NCBI GenBank assembly: GCA_039545295.1
Contig: BCIK01000004.1
Coordinates: forward strand, 931,389 to 995,388
Reading direction: 5' to 3'
Length of the DNA stretch: 64,000 nt
DNA from: Udeniomyces pyricola
Taxonomy: Eukaryota > Basidiomycota > Tremellomycetes > Cystofilobasidiales > Mrakiaceae
Part shown: piece by piece, positions 35,665-46,613 of the stretch
Layout of the letters: each line of letters opens with the position of its first letter
Numbering within the stretch: the first letter of the stretch is position 1
Position numbers and translations under genes: made by a program
Notes under the pieces: model-generated
Seen by the model: the letters and a program-made list of their open reading frames with translations, nothing else
Databases searched by the model: none
What the model was told of the DNA's origin: nothing

Positions 35665-38600
35665 TTATCGACTCGACAGTGACCCATAAACTCCCAACCC
35701 AGCACCCAGAATCGACATGCCCAGCAGGAGCCAATCCAACGCCGCCCCAAAGACAGAGTACCCATCGCGAGCCCGTTGTTCAGGCGTCTTGAAGGCATCA
35801 ACGGATTTCTTGCCGAGCAAAGGGAGGATAGAAGAGACGATGAATGCGGGAGCGGACCCCATGAAGGCGAGGATGGACTCAAAGGAGGGAATCAGGACTG
35901 ATACAAAGAAGAGGAAAAAAAAGGGCAATCAAGCACAAACGCGGTCAATACGTATCTGACGTCAAAGCCCAACCGCTCTTCACCATGATCAACATTTTCG
36001 GATGCAGTGTACAAGAAAGACGGTACGTACTAGCCAGCATGACCAATCCGAAAACGAGGGAACTCTTTGAGATGACCCTCAGCCCAGCCTTCTTCCGTTC
36101 CTGCGCTCTCCACTGAGCCAAGCGATCCTCCCGATCTTCGAGCGAAGCCATCGATGTCGTCATCGTGCCGTACTTGGTTTGATCGGCGGGTACCTTTCGC
36201 GATTGGGGCGAGGGGGAGGATGCGCGGGTGGAGTTTCGGGTCGACGTCGCGGCTGAGGTCACCCTTGACCGAGGGAAAGAGGGCTTGGGAGAAGGGAAGA
36301 TGCCCAAAGCAATTTCGACGACTATGCGAGGAGCGAGGAGGGAGACAATAACAGAAATTCAAGGAGAGAGAGGGAAAGATAGACGATGTCAATCATTCCG
36401 TTCTCACCGCTCTTTTGTTTTCGTTGTCACGCCTGAATCGACGGGAATCAAATCGTCGAAGCAACTAAGGAGAAAAGACCGGGCTTCCTCCCTCTCCTCG
36501 AACTCCCTCAAAGAAGCAAGGACCGGGAAAACTCACCATCGTTAAGCATCCGCATGGCCAGCGGGGTCTTGGTCAAACTGTTCAAGGCGACCATGTAAAC
36601 CGCGACGACGGACAGGATCTCCAAGTTCGTCGTCTTGCTGATATCGAGCGAGATCTCTTGCGATACTTCGCGCCCAAACATGAGGTAACCTGATCGAAAG
36701 CAAGAACAGAAGAAAGAGAAGAAACAAGCGCACCGTGTACACGTACACACATACAAAGATTTAATTAGTGATCAGCTAAAGGATTGGATGGGGTGGTTCT
36801 TCTTTGTCTGATAGCGTAGGTGAGTATGATGTACAATCTCTCGACCACGAGTATCCGACAGAAAGAAAAAACCAACAGAAAAAGCGAAAAAAGGGATTTA
36901 TTTCGTTTGATGACTCACCGCAAGCTCCGACGCCCGCGCAAACCGCCAATGCGATAGCGTACGAAACGTCGACCAAGAGCCTCCACTGGCTCTTGTCTTC
37001 CATGTCTTTGATGAGGGACGGCATGATGGCATGGCCACCGTAACCTGACATGAGAAGACCGATGGAGACGCCAACTTTGGCCTAAGTCGAGATAAGACCC
37101 CAAGGTTTCGAGACCAGATCCAGACCACCGAAAGAAAGGTGAGTATGCGAAAGAAAAGGTTGGAAAGGAAGAATGTGAGTTCAGCTTGCAAACCCCCCTA
37201 AAAAGCAAAATAGACAAGGGTAAACTGTTGAGCTTACCAGACCGAACACAGGCCAGAGATCAGTATGAGCTGGATTGAGGATCGATCCCGGGCTGTCATG
37301 GGTAGTGAGTCCGTTGGCGATGATGATGGCAATAAGCCAGAGCGAAGAAAGGATACCGAGGAGGGACGTGAAGGACAGCAATCGAAGAGGCAGGAACGTC
37401 GTGGGTAGGATGAGGAAGAATGAGACGAATTTCCATTCGAGGACGGATAGGAAAGGAAGCTGTTTTTGGTGGAGAGGAAGAGGAAGAGGGGGTGGTTAGA
37501 TTGATCAATGGAGGTGAGAATGAATATCAGTCCGTAAATATTGAAAGGTGAAGGGAGTTGACTGAGTGTGGATGATTCGACTCACGACTGAGTTGGCGTT
37601 GTCGGCCGTCAGAATGACCAAAGCCACAGTCCAAGCAACAACCTCAAACACCTGAAGCAACCAACACAAGCGCAATCGTCATGTCCAGAGGCACGATCAG
37701 TAAGGTCAAAGATGATCAACGGTGGGAAGATGGTGGGGGGGGGGGGGGGGGGGAGAGAGTGCTCTGGAGGCAACACAGAGAGTGCAGGATAGATTGGATC
37801 GGATGAGACTTACAAAGAGAGCCGAAAGGTAAGGTCGGATGTTGAACCTGCCTTCAAAGGCTTTACAAACGATATCGATATATGTATGAACTCTGTTGTC
37901 CTCGAGGCTCATGCGAATGAGGATCAGCAAGCTGTAAATATGCGCAGCACAGTGCAAAGAGGGGGGGGGGGGGCGAAGCGCAGGAAGAGTGTGAATATCG
38001 TTTTCCTATGTCGACATAATGATACGACATGCGAGCACACTCTTGAAAGTGTAGGACTGACGTTCGGTGGGTAAGGAAACCTAGGAAGACCAAGAGTATC
38101 GGACCGACGATCCAGCCACAGTATGCGATGGCGATGGGCGTAGCGAGCAGACCCGTGCCTGATAAAGAAAAGATACGCGACGAAGCCAAGCGAGAGAGCA
38201 AGAAGACGCAAGGAAGCCAAGGGTAGAGGTCGAGATAGAGAGGACGTCAGGCTTGAGGCCTCTGTGCTAGTTGAACGATCCTGTAAAGTCATGTTTCGTT
38301 GGGATGACAGGCTGAAATGAGAGGTCTAGACGCACCAACCAGGTCGGCAACAGCATTGAAGAGCTGTATTGCAGAAGGTACACGATAGAACGGACGCAGA
38401 TAAGTTCAGTTGTCGCTCCCCAACCTCCCCTCCCCTTCTTTCTTTCTCTCCCTCTCCTGTGTTCGCATACCCAAGCGACAAAGACTGACCGCTTGAGTGA
38501 ACGAGCTGCCCTTAGTGTGGACCCCGTCTTCATCGTCGTCGTCGTCGTACTCGGCGTCAGAATCGTAATCCTGCAGGCCGCGGACAAAGATATCTGACAC

Positions 38601-38714
38601 GTCCTGATCGATTTGCCTCGAGAGGAGGATGGACCGCTCGTCCTTTTTCACGGCGGTAGCGGCATGGGACTCGGGGGTGATGGTCGTGCTCGAAGAGGAA
38701 GATGGGAGGGTCAT
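35665..38714 (-). CDS. Vacuolar amino-acid transporter, AVT family (AAAP)
   Basis: Ten exons in phase: 38714-38490, 38363-38336, 38158-38062, 37931-37814, 37651-37586, 37459-37238, 37081-36919, 36689-36537, 36321-36031, 35897-35665 (531 aa). A soluble acidic N-terminus (1-72, with DYDSDAEYDDDDDED) precedes the first helix, which has the family signature LFNAVADLVGTGLLATPIAI. About ten further hydrophobic segments follow, including LPFLSVLEWKFVSFFLILP, SIGLLMSGYGGHAIMPSL, YLMFGREVSQEI and SVVAVYMVALNSLTKTPLAM. A hydrophilic insert of about 60 residues lies in exon 9. This matches Avt1-like proton-coupled carriers that move neutral amino acids across the vacuolar membrane. The substrate and direction are inferred from the family. 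Confidence 0.92.
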
Positions 38715-39458
38715 GGTTGTCTTGTGATAGACTGGTCAGACAAGCTGACGAAGGAACGAGAAAAGAAAAAGAAGGGGCGCGGCGGGGAAGGGAGAAGAGG
38801 AAGGAGTAGGTGCGAGAGGAGAACGTTCGGGGGAGACCGCCCCCCACCCCATCATCAAAACTGAGCAAGAAGGGCCGAGAACATCCAATGAGCTCAGCAG
38901 GCCGGCCGGCCGCGGTTATCCGTCGCCAGACTCCGCTCAGCTGCAGCTCGATTATACGATATGTGTTATTGACCCTGCGTCAGTGCCAGCTGCCGATATA
39001 CGGTACCCCAATGTCCCAGCGTTGAAGCAGAAGCAGCTAGTACTTAAATGACGAGTGATGAGAAAGGAGTATATATAAGTCGAGGTCGCTGGCAGCTATG
39101 AGCTTATAGTCACTGGATGGGTCCATCATAGCTAGCTAAGAAAGAAGAGGCGGAGGAAGGCATATAAGGTGAACAGTCAAAAGGTTATATACATATAAAG
39201 CAAGGGAGTGATATGGATGTCAGGAGGTGGCACGAAGCAAATGCAAGAAGAGAGAAACAGTGGGTAACCAGAGAAGATCGAGGACGAGGATAGGTGTATA
39301 GAGGTCGTGTGTGTGTGGGAGTGGGAGCAGGATCTTGTGTAGAGGTTGTGGGGAGATCACATGTGGTATGATAATAAAAGGGGCTTGAAACAAATGAATG
39401 GTTATGAAGCGAGGAACATGCAATGTTGTGAAGAGGAGAGAGTCCGTTGAGGATCAAA
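38715..39458. other. AVT promoter and GMC gene 3' flank
   Basis: About 740 bases without a supportable exon. It contains short AT-rich stretches (39068-39080, 39184-39200). Confidence 0.6.
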
Positions 39459-42400
39459 CTACATCCGAGGAGACGATTGAAGGCCGCCTGGTCCGTACAA
39501 CGGATTGTTCTGTAAGAAAAAAGAAGTGATATAGATGCATCAGCCAAATCCATGTTCGTATGAGTGACGGCTATGACATCAAAGTACAACGTACGTGGCC
39601 GTATTGGATCTCTGTGCTCATGGGCTCAGCACTCGCCATGTCGAGCGTATTGAACGAGTCCCGATGAGCCGTTTCGGCAAAGGCTGCGCGTGGATAGGCG
39701 TAAGTAGCAGCTGCGCCATATCCTCCACCAGCAGCCGAGGCACCACCCCCAATGAACGCATCAGTGGGTTCCATTTGGTCCATCGGATGCGAGCCTGCAG
39801 GATAAAGGCAAACGAACATCAGCGGACAGAGACGACAAGAAGGAGACGATTACTGTGGAAACGCACTTTGGTACCAGCCCTTCTCTGCAGTCGCAGTGGC
39901 GGAGGTGTGAGCCTTGCGACGTCGCCACAAGAGCAGGCCCTGGATCAAATTGTGAAGCATGTGATGCACCAGAATTCAGTAAGCAGCCGTAAAAACAAAA
40001 TACAAGACCAACGCTTGAAGTTTCACCGACACTCACAGCGAGCAATGCCAACGCGACGACGCCTCCAGCAACACCTCCCGCGATACCGCTCTTCGTTCCC
40101 GTCGACATACCGTCTGAACTACTGGCAGCGGCATCGACGATTCCGGCAGTGGCTGCAGTGGCTGTCACATCGATCGCGGAGCTAACGGTACTGGAGGCTT
40201 CGGACGACTCAGTTTCAGTCATGGAGCGAATAGAGGAGCTGGTGGACGAGATCGGGGGTGTATATGCGTATGCTTTCTTGATGATATCAGCCGCCTTCTC
40301 AGCGATACCGTACTGGAGGAATAACACAACAAAGAAAGGAGGAAGGGGAAAAAGGGATCCCATCAGCCAAGGAATGTTGGGCAGCAAATTGACCAGACAC
40401 GATAGTATTACCGTGGGGGCCATGAGGTGAGCCGAGACTTGAAGGGGCATAATGGAGGCGTCAACGACTACAAGGAATCAAGATAGACACAGCAAATCAG
40501 TTAAAACCCGTCAAAAAGCGCGAGATCACGTATACATGCCTTTGATATGACCCACCTCGAAGGTTCTTGGTTCCGTAAACTTTGAGTGTTGTATCCACAA
40601 CTCCTCCGCTGTTGGGAGAAGTATCCAAAAGCAAATCAGTCACAGCTTCTGCAACAGTACATGATGAAAGAGAGGGAGAACACGATGAAAGGACCCTCAC
40701 GAATCACGGGGCAACATCGAACATGTGCCGAGGATATGGTACTCAGTCACAACTGAATTGCGGGCCCAGTCCATGAGCGCCGTGCCGGTCTTGCCTGCGG
40801 TAGCGTCCGATTCGGTGATCATCCACTCCTTGTTGGGTGAAGCTCCAGCCAGCTTCCTCACCCAGGTTTGACCGGCAAGGGTGACGGCGACTGAGAAGGC
40901 GACCACAGCAAGAAAGACATATGAGAAGGCGAGCAGGCATAGAAATGAGGGGAGGCGGATGGGGAAAGTTCAGCATAGAACGGTCCGACAGCCACCAGAA
41001 AAAGAATGATAATGATAAAGAATAACAATTCGTCATCAGCCCAGTCGTCTGAGTACAGATCGCATAGGAATTGCAGCACTCCAGGATAGGTGACTCACCA
41101 TCGTATTCGTGCCCATAATAGCGAGGGTCAATCGTAGGATAATCCCAAGCAGAAGCCGAATTGACAAGTACAGTACCCCGGGTGTACGGATGCTGATGAG
41201 CAGCTTGGATGCCTACCTCGGTGCCAGAACCAAGCATCGTCAAGAGGATCTGATAAAGTTTAGATCGAGGAACGATGTGTGTCAGCACTCTTGATTGTTG
41301 TGCTTGGTAGCAAGCTAATGCGGGAATGTATGCTAGATGAGAAACACCAACCTCCATCTGACCAACGTCATTCAAGAGATAGCCGTCGGTGATGGCGTAT
41401 TGAGCCATGAGTCCCTTCTTCTCAGCGTCACTGAGGCCCAAATCGGCGGCGAGCTTGTCGACGTTGTATTCGCGCCAGTCCGAGGCGTTAGCGGCAAAGT
41501 CCTTGAAGTCGTCCATGATATCAGCGAGTGAGATGTCTGCGAAAAAGGCTTGATAAGTGTCTCATCCGCCTGTTGGTCGAAGCTTGTCATAATGCAGGGA
41601 ACAGAATTCTTAGGATATACGCACATCCGATGGCCTCGTTGACATACGTCCACTGGCTCTCCTCGTAATTTCCTTGGCGATAGGCCGTCAAGGAGGCATC
41701 GCTCACGGCCTTGTTATCACGGAGAGTTCCCCAAGTGACCTCGCCAGAAGGTGTCGACCAATACATGGTGTTAGACATATGATCTTGAAGATTGTGGCTG
41801 ACATGTGAAAGACGGATATCAACCAGAATATCAGCTCGTTCCTCAGCCGAGATAGAATGAGAGGGAAACTCCACAATTTGCGCGGAACGAAACCAACCCG
41901 ACAGGCAGATCGACGACCACGTCAATCTTGTTGGCAGCGAGCGTCTTCGCAGGACCGATGCCAGAGAGCTGAAGGATCTGAGGACTGCCGATGGTACCAC
42001 CGCTGAGAATGACCTCCTTGTTGGCCTTGACGGTGTAGACCTTGCCGTTTCGAGAAGATTGGAATCTGACGCCTGACGCAACCGCTGGCTCGGCAGTTGA
42101 GTTGAATTCGACCGAAACGACCTGGTAGCCAGTGAGAATAACGCTAGCAAGATCCGAAACGATACCAGATAGCAAGATAGATGAGGATGAGCATACGCCG
42201 GGTTTGGACTCGAGGTTGATGGCCAGAACAGAATGAAGATACAAACAGGTTTGAACGAGGTGGCAGAGGATCGATGTAGGCCGCTTTGGAATCGGATCGT
42301 GTTTGGTTTGAGGGGTTGAGGGTTGAAGGGGTGATGGTGACTCCACGGTTGTTGCCCTCTGCTCCATCGATGGACCTGAATCCGAGTGCCTCCCAGCTTG

Positions 42401-44040
42401 GAATCCACTTCGGAAGAGCAAGTGAAAAGACAGAAGAAAACGTGAAGACCAGATCCAGGCAAGCCATCCTCAGCTTCAAACAAGGTAAGGTCAACTTAGG
42501 CCAGAAGTCAGGTAAGAATTCCAATCGTACGTTGTAGACACCGTTGTACCAGAATGCCGAGAATCCGATCTACAGACGACATCTATCAGCAAGCTTGACC
42601 GCAGAAAGGCACGAATTCGACAGAGTTATCACCTCGAACGCACCTGAACAGGACCAGATGAGCCATGGGCCGATGCATCAGGCTTGACACCTGAGGCGGC
42701 AATCTGCGCAGCAGTCGGGGGGTGGAACGTTTCGGCCTGAAAGAGTACAAAGATATTCACAACGATGGGCAAGTCAGTTTGAAGTGACTGGAAGAGTCAA
42801 AGATTAAGCCTGCCTCCAAGTCTAAACACCCAAGTGAGGGTACCTTGTTTATGTATTTGAACATCTCATTGCCCGACCAAGATTCTGCTCCGTTGGGATT
42901 CAGAGTGTCCCAGGCATCGTACTCGATGCTCGAGCCTCGACACCAGCTGCAAGAGGCAACCGAATGGATATTTCAGCCCCGTGCTAATCAAAACAGGCGC
43001 GAACGGAGGAGGAATAACACTCAGAGTCAAGATGGGTCAGCGAGCACACGAAGGATGACTCACAACATTCCACTGCACAAAACCATGAGTAAAAGCGGAA
43101 GATCAGTACAGGAAATCAGACACCAACAAAGCAATTGTGGGTCTTGGACAGATATCCTCACTTGGTGGCCCCACTTCCCCCAAGGACCTTTCCCCTAGGG
43201 AAAGGTTGGGGTTTTCCACCTGCATTAGGTTGGTTGACTGTCCTGTAGGCCCAATCGTACGTCGTGTCGGTGAGAGAATTGAGGTATGAGTATCCAGGGA
43301 TGTCGACTGGTTTGCGAGTCAAAGAGGGTAACCAGCCGATCAGATTTCAGACGCAGCCGAGCAGTCTTGGGTCACAATAGTACGTAAGGGGGACCGTGAC
43401 GGACCTTTGTCTTTTGAGTCAGCTTCTTCCCCTGTCCCGCCGGCTTCGATGACAGCGACAGTCATGTTGGACCATTCAGATAGTCTTGATGCTAGCGCGA
43501 GCCCCGCTAGACCGCCACTAGAAGAATGGAATGCATGTTCAGGGAAATCAATCAGGTCAATCGGGGCCCATCGGGACGAAAGCAGGTAGAGCCAAGCAGC
43601 GCTGAAGAATCCGCACCCAGCGATGACAAAATCAAACGTCTTGCCATCGAGGACGTCCGGCGAAGTGGTAAGCGCTCGCTTGTGAACGTTTTCTAGTAGT
43701 GGATGAGGTCGTAAAAGGATGTCAGTGAGCAATGTGGACAGGGAGGGGATCTCGGCGAGCGAGCCTCTTGGACGGGGCAAGGGGGGGGGGGGGGNGATTC
43801 CCGCAGCATCAACTTTCCCCTTTAGCCCTCATGATGAGTTCTTGGCACCAATCTTTGTCGCGTCAATGCCGATGTTGTGTTGTGTTGTGTTGCAAGAACG
43901 AGGTATACGCAGAATGGATGCGACCGGATCAATCCATTGAGTTACCAAGTCTGAAATGACAACGTACGATCTGAAGGGTATGCCAAGACGGAGGTGACGA
44001 AAGCGGACGCCGAGAGCAGGCTCAATGCTGGACGAATCAT
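39459..44040 (-). CDS. GMC oxidoreductase with signal peptide and C-terminal membrane anchor
   Basis: Twenty exons close in phase to 821 aa: 44040-43968, 43692-43617, 43517-43405, 43306-43162, 43072-43064, 42946-42844, 42736-42644, 42569-42531, 42407-42247, 42143-41898, 41797-41625, 41536-41352, 41249-41099, 40890-40701, 40608-40556, 40467-40412, 40312-40037, 39939-39867, 39794-39595, 39509-39459. Residues 1-20 are a signal peptide (MIRPALSLLSASAFVTSVLA). The FAD dinucleotide site is AGGGLAGLALASRL (from about 49). PRGKVLGGSGATNGMFWCRGS is the GMC signature 1, and the SGGTIGSPQILQLSGIGP stretch is signature 2. The catalytic His lies in EYHILGTCSM (His574), with a second in VSAHLMAPT (His617). 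After a Ser/Thr-rich stem comes a Gly/Ala/Leu-rich helix (about 698-718) and WRRRK, then a cytosolic tail of about 100 residues. The likely chemistry is FAD-dependent oxidation of an alcohol or sugar with H2O2 release outside the cell; the substrate cannot be told. Confidence 0.9.
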
Positions 44041-44604
44041 GGGAGGAGGAGAGCGGGTTAAGAGGGGAAACGCAGGGCGAGAGGAAATTGAAAGGATATC
44101 GGGTCTGATCCCACGGAAGTTGACGGGTGAAGAGATTGAGTCGAACGAGAAAGGAACAGGACGAGGAGGAGAAAGGTTGAGGAAAGGTGACAGTCGGGAG
44201 AAGATGGAAGAAATTAAGGAAAGACGGCAGAACTAAATGGACGGGGGACGGCCGGACGCGAACTCTTGGCGGGCTCGGTTTGTTTGGTTCGATTGGAGGC
44301 AACGGCACAAAGCAGACATCATGGCATAGTAACGGACGAGTACACGTGAAACAGAGAGAAAAGAGGTCAAAACAGAACACAAGAGCTGGAGCGAACAATT
44401 GACGGAAATGAGAAGGCATGCAAAAGCGATGGGTCAAGAAATAGATGAGTCGTCAAGCATAGGAAAGCGAATGCAAGGTAGTTATCGTGAGAGGAGTGCA
44501 GGACTGAGTAGAGATCAAACGTAATGTATTCTATCGCGACAAGATTTTATGCAATGTCAACGTGCTATACCAGGAGACAAATGGTCCAAGAGTTGGTTTT
44601 TCTT
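44041..44604. other. GMC gene promoter and TOA2 3' flank
   Basis: About 560 purine-rich bases. Frames here (44187-44402, 43829-44437) have no domain and are not annotated. Confidence 0.55.
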
Positions 44605-45581
44605 TTAGAAAAAAGGAAAGGAAAGAATGTATAACGAGTATCGCTCACATTTCTTGTTGGCCAGGGCCTCAGCGGCTCCCGACTTGCAGGCAATGATCTT
44701 GAGCTTTTCGCACGAAATGACCTCGCCACTAAGAAACAAAATCGACCGGTCCCATGTCAGCAGCAGACGATAGGGATTACACACGACCAGGCCGAGTCAA
44801 CGCACCCGCTACCAGAGCTCGTCGTCTCAATCTTCATGGTAGGCTTTTTGACGACAAAGGTCCAGACGTCGTCACAGAGCCGATACGTTCTCAGACTCCC
44901 CTACAACATATCGTCGTCCAGGACAATAAGAAAAAGAACAGAGCAGTAGAGGAAACGGGCAAGGAACCTTTGCTTAGCATTCACTATGGATTGAATGACG
45001 CAGTGAGCGAGGGGGAAGAAGAAACGATGTACCTTGATGACTGTCTTGTTCTTGACCTGCTTCGTCATGGTTTCAGCCAAGCTCTTGTCAAACTGTACGC
45101 CCAGATGGGCCAGCCATGGGGACGGGAAGATCGGGTGAGCATCCAGGACGGATCGCTACGTGGCCGTCATGAGGTGCAATGACGACGGGAAGGATGTATG
45201 CACCTGCGAGAGCACACGCATCGCTAGCTGAGGAGTGATGGACCCGTCCTGGATGAGGTCATCGAGCGAGTCGGTCAGGGCGATGCCAATGCTGGTTGTC
45301 GAGCGAGCGACATGGTCGAGGGAGCAGCCCGGTTGATTGCACGTTTAAAGGCCAGATACAATGGAGTGGTAGCAGTAGCAGCAGCGAGTGAGGACGATAA
45401 CGGAAAGAGCAAAAGTTGAGCGGCAAGTAAGAAAGAGAATCGCGCAGAAGCATGTGGGTTCGTTGGACGTGATGTGAGCAAGAGCAATGGCTGCTTTCAG
45501 CTAATAATGGGAAGGGACTGTGTACCTTGTGCCCCTGTAGAACTCGTAGAAATGAGGCTGGCCGACTGAATGGGATGCCAT
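44605..45581 (-). CDS. TOA2: Transcription initiation factor IIA small (gamma) subunit
   Basis: Five exons, 45581-45526, 45291-45204, 45092-45033, 44900-44806 and 44728-44605, join in phase to about 140 aa. The sequence runs [39 protein letters not shown], then [15 protein letters not shown] and [12 protein letters not shown], matching the helical bundle and beta-barrel of TFIIA gamma from end to end. TFIIA binds TBP-TATA and stabilises the pre-initiation complex. The C-terminus is uncertain: reading through gives [16 protein letters not shown], while a short intron (donor GTGAGC right after AAA T) would splice straight into a TAA stop, ending at LANKK as expected for the family. The usual length is about 110-125 aa, which favours splicing. 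Confidence 0.92.
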
Positions 45582-46613
45582 GAGGAAAGAGATGATGGTG
45601 GACGAGGGCAGCTATGGCGGCAGCTGCAGGTGCGAGCAAGGTGCGAGTGGCGACGCTCGACGCGATCTCTTTGCAAGTCGATCCAAGTCGATCAGTCGAT
45701 CATGCTCCTGTTAACAAGCTTGATCGGTGACTAACCACTTAAATCTGTGCAACGTATATTGTATCGATATAATATATATCGATGCAATCGGCCTCGCATC
45801 ACCGCGCACAGAGGGTCAACTTTCGCTCTGCGAAAGTCGCTCCGAGAGTTCCTAGCGCTCACCCTCCCTGGCTCTTCTGCATCCTGATCCATCTGGCCAC
45901 CGTCCACCTTGGTCAATCCTCGTTGTGCAGCAAGCTATCAGCATCTCACCATAATCCCATCGCTCATACGCCCACCGAGGTCCAGAACGCTTGATCAGCT
46001 CAACCCCAGTACTGCTCACGGCCATTGCCATCCTCCCCCTTCCTTCCTTCCTCATCGAATCTCAACGGACTCTCGTCCTCTCCCTTCGATTTCCCCCTTC
46101 CCTTTCTCCGTTCTTTTCCTCTACCAAATCTCTCATCGCGTCCGTGAGACCGTATTGACCCTGGCTCCGCGTTCATTGACCGTAATCTGATCACCCATCC
46201 GTTAGTCCTGCCTCATTTACCATGTCTTCGTTGATTTCACCGCGTCTCTTCCTAATCGTGCTGCAAGACGCGTGCGTGAGGCTTTTGCTCACCCGAGCAA
46301 ACTAAACGAACCCCTTCTTGTATGGTCGCTGCCACCTTTATCGGGCTGGAATGACCGTCTTAGTGTCAGCTGTGTGCTGACAGGGGTCTGTGCTCTTACT
46401 CACCGTGACCGAGCGTGGTTCGATCTCTGTGTCGGCGTCGCGCTTACTGGTTGGGAAAACGCTGACCTCGTCTGTTCTTGCCTCATTCACGTTGCCCCTT
46501 CCCCCGCCCTCTTTTCCTTCCGTCTTTCTCGCCATCCGATCGTGTTTGTATTTCATATCTAGACACTCACATCGCGCAACTTATACGCGTCATCTCGCGC
46601 TGCTCAGATCATT
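45582..46613. other. Divergent promoter between TOA2 and the RNase H fusion gene
   Basis: About 1.03 kb shared upstream DNA. I see no coding exon with a family match. An untranslated 5' exon for the + strand gene is possible, since CAG sits just before ATCATTATG at 46605-46610. Confidence 0.5.

Noticed and set aside
43340..43780. Frame starting at 43780 as the N-terminus of the GMC gene
   Set aside because: It begins with TTG and lacks a signal peptide. An ATG at 44040 with a clear signal peptide joins in phase through donor 43967.
43829..44437. 202-residue minus-strand frame upstream of the GMC gene
   Set aside because: It runs through the signal-peptide exon in a different frame and has no domain.
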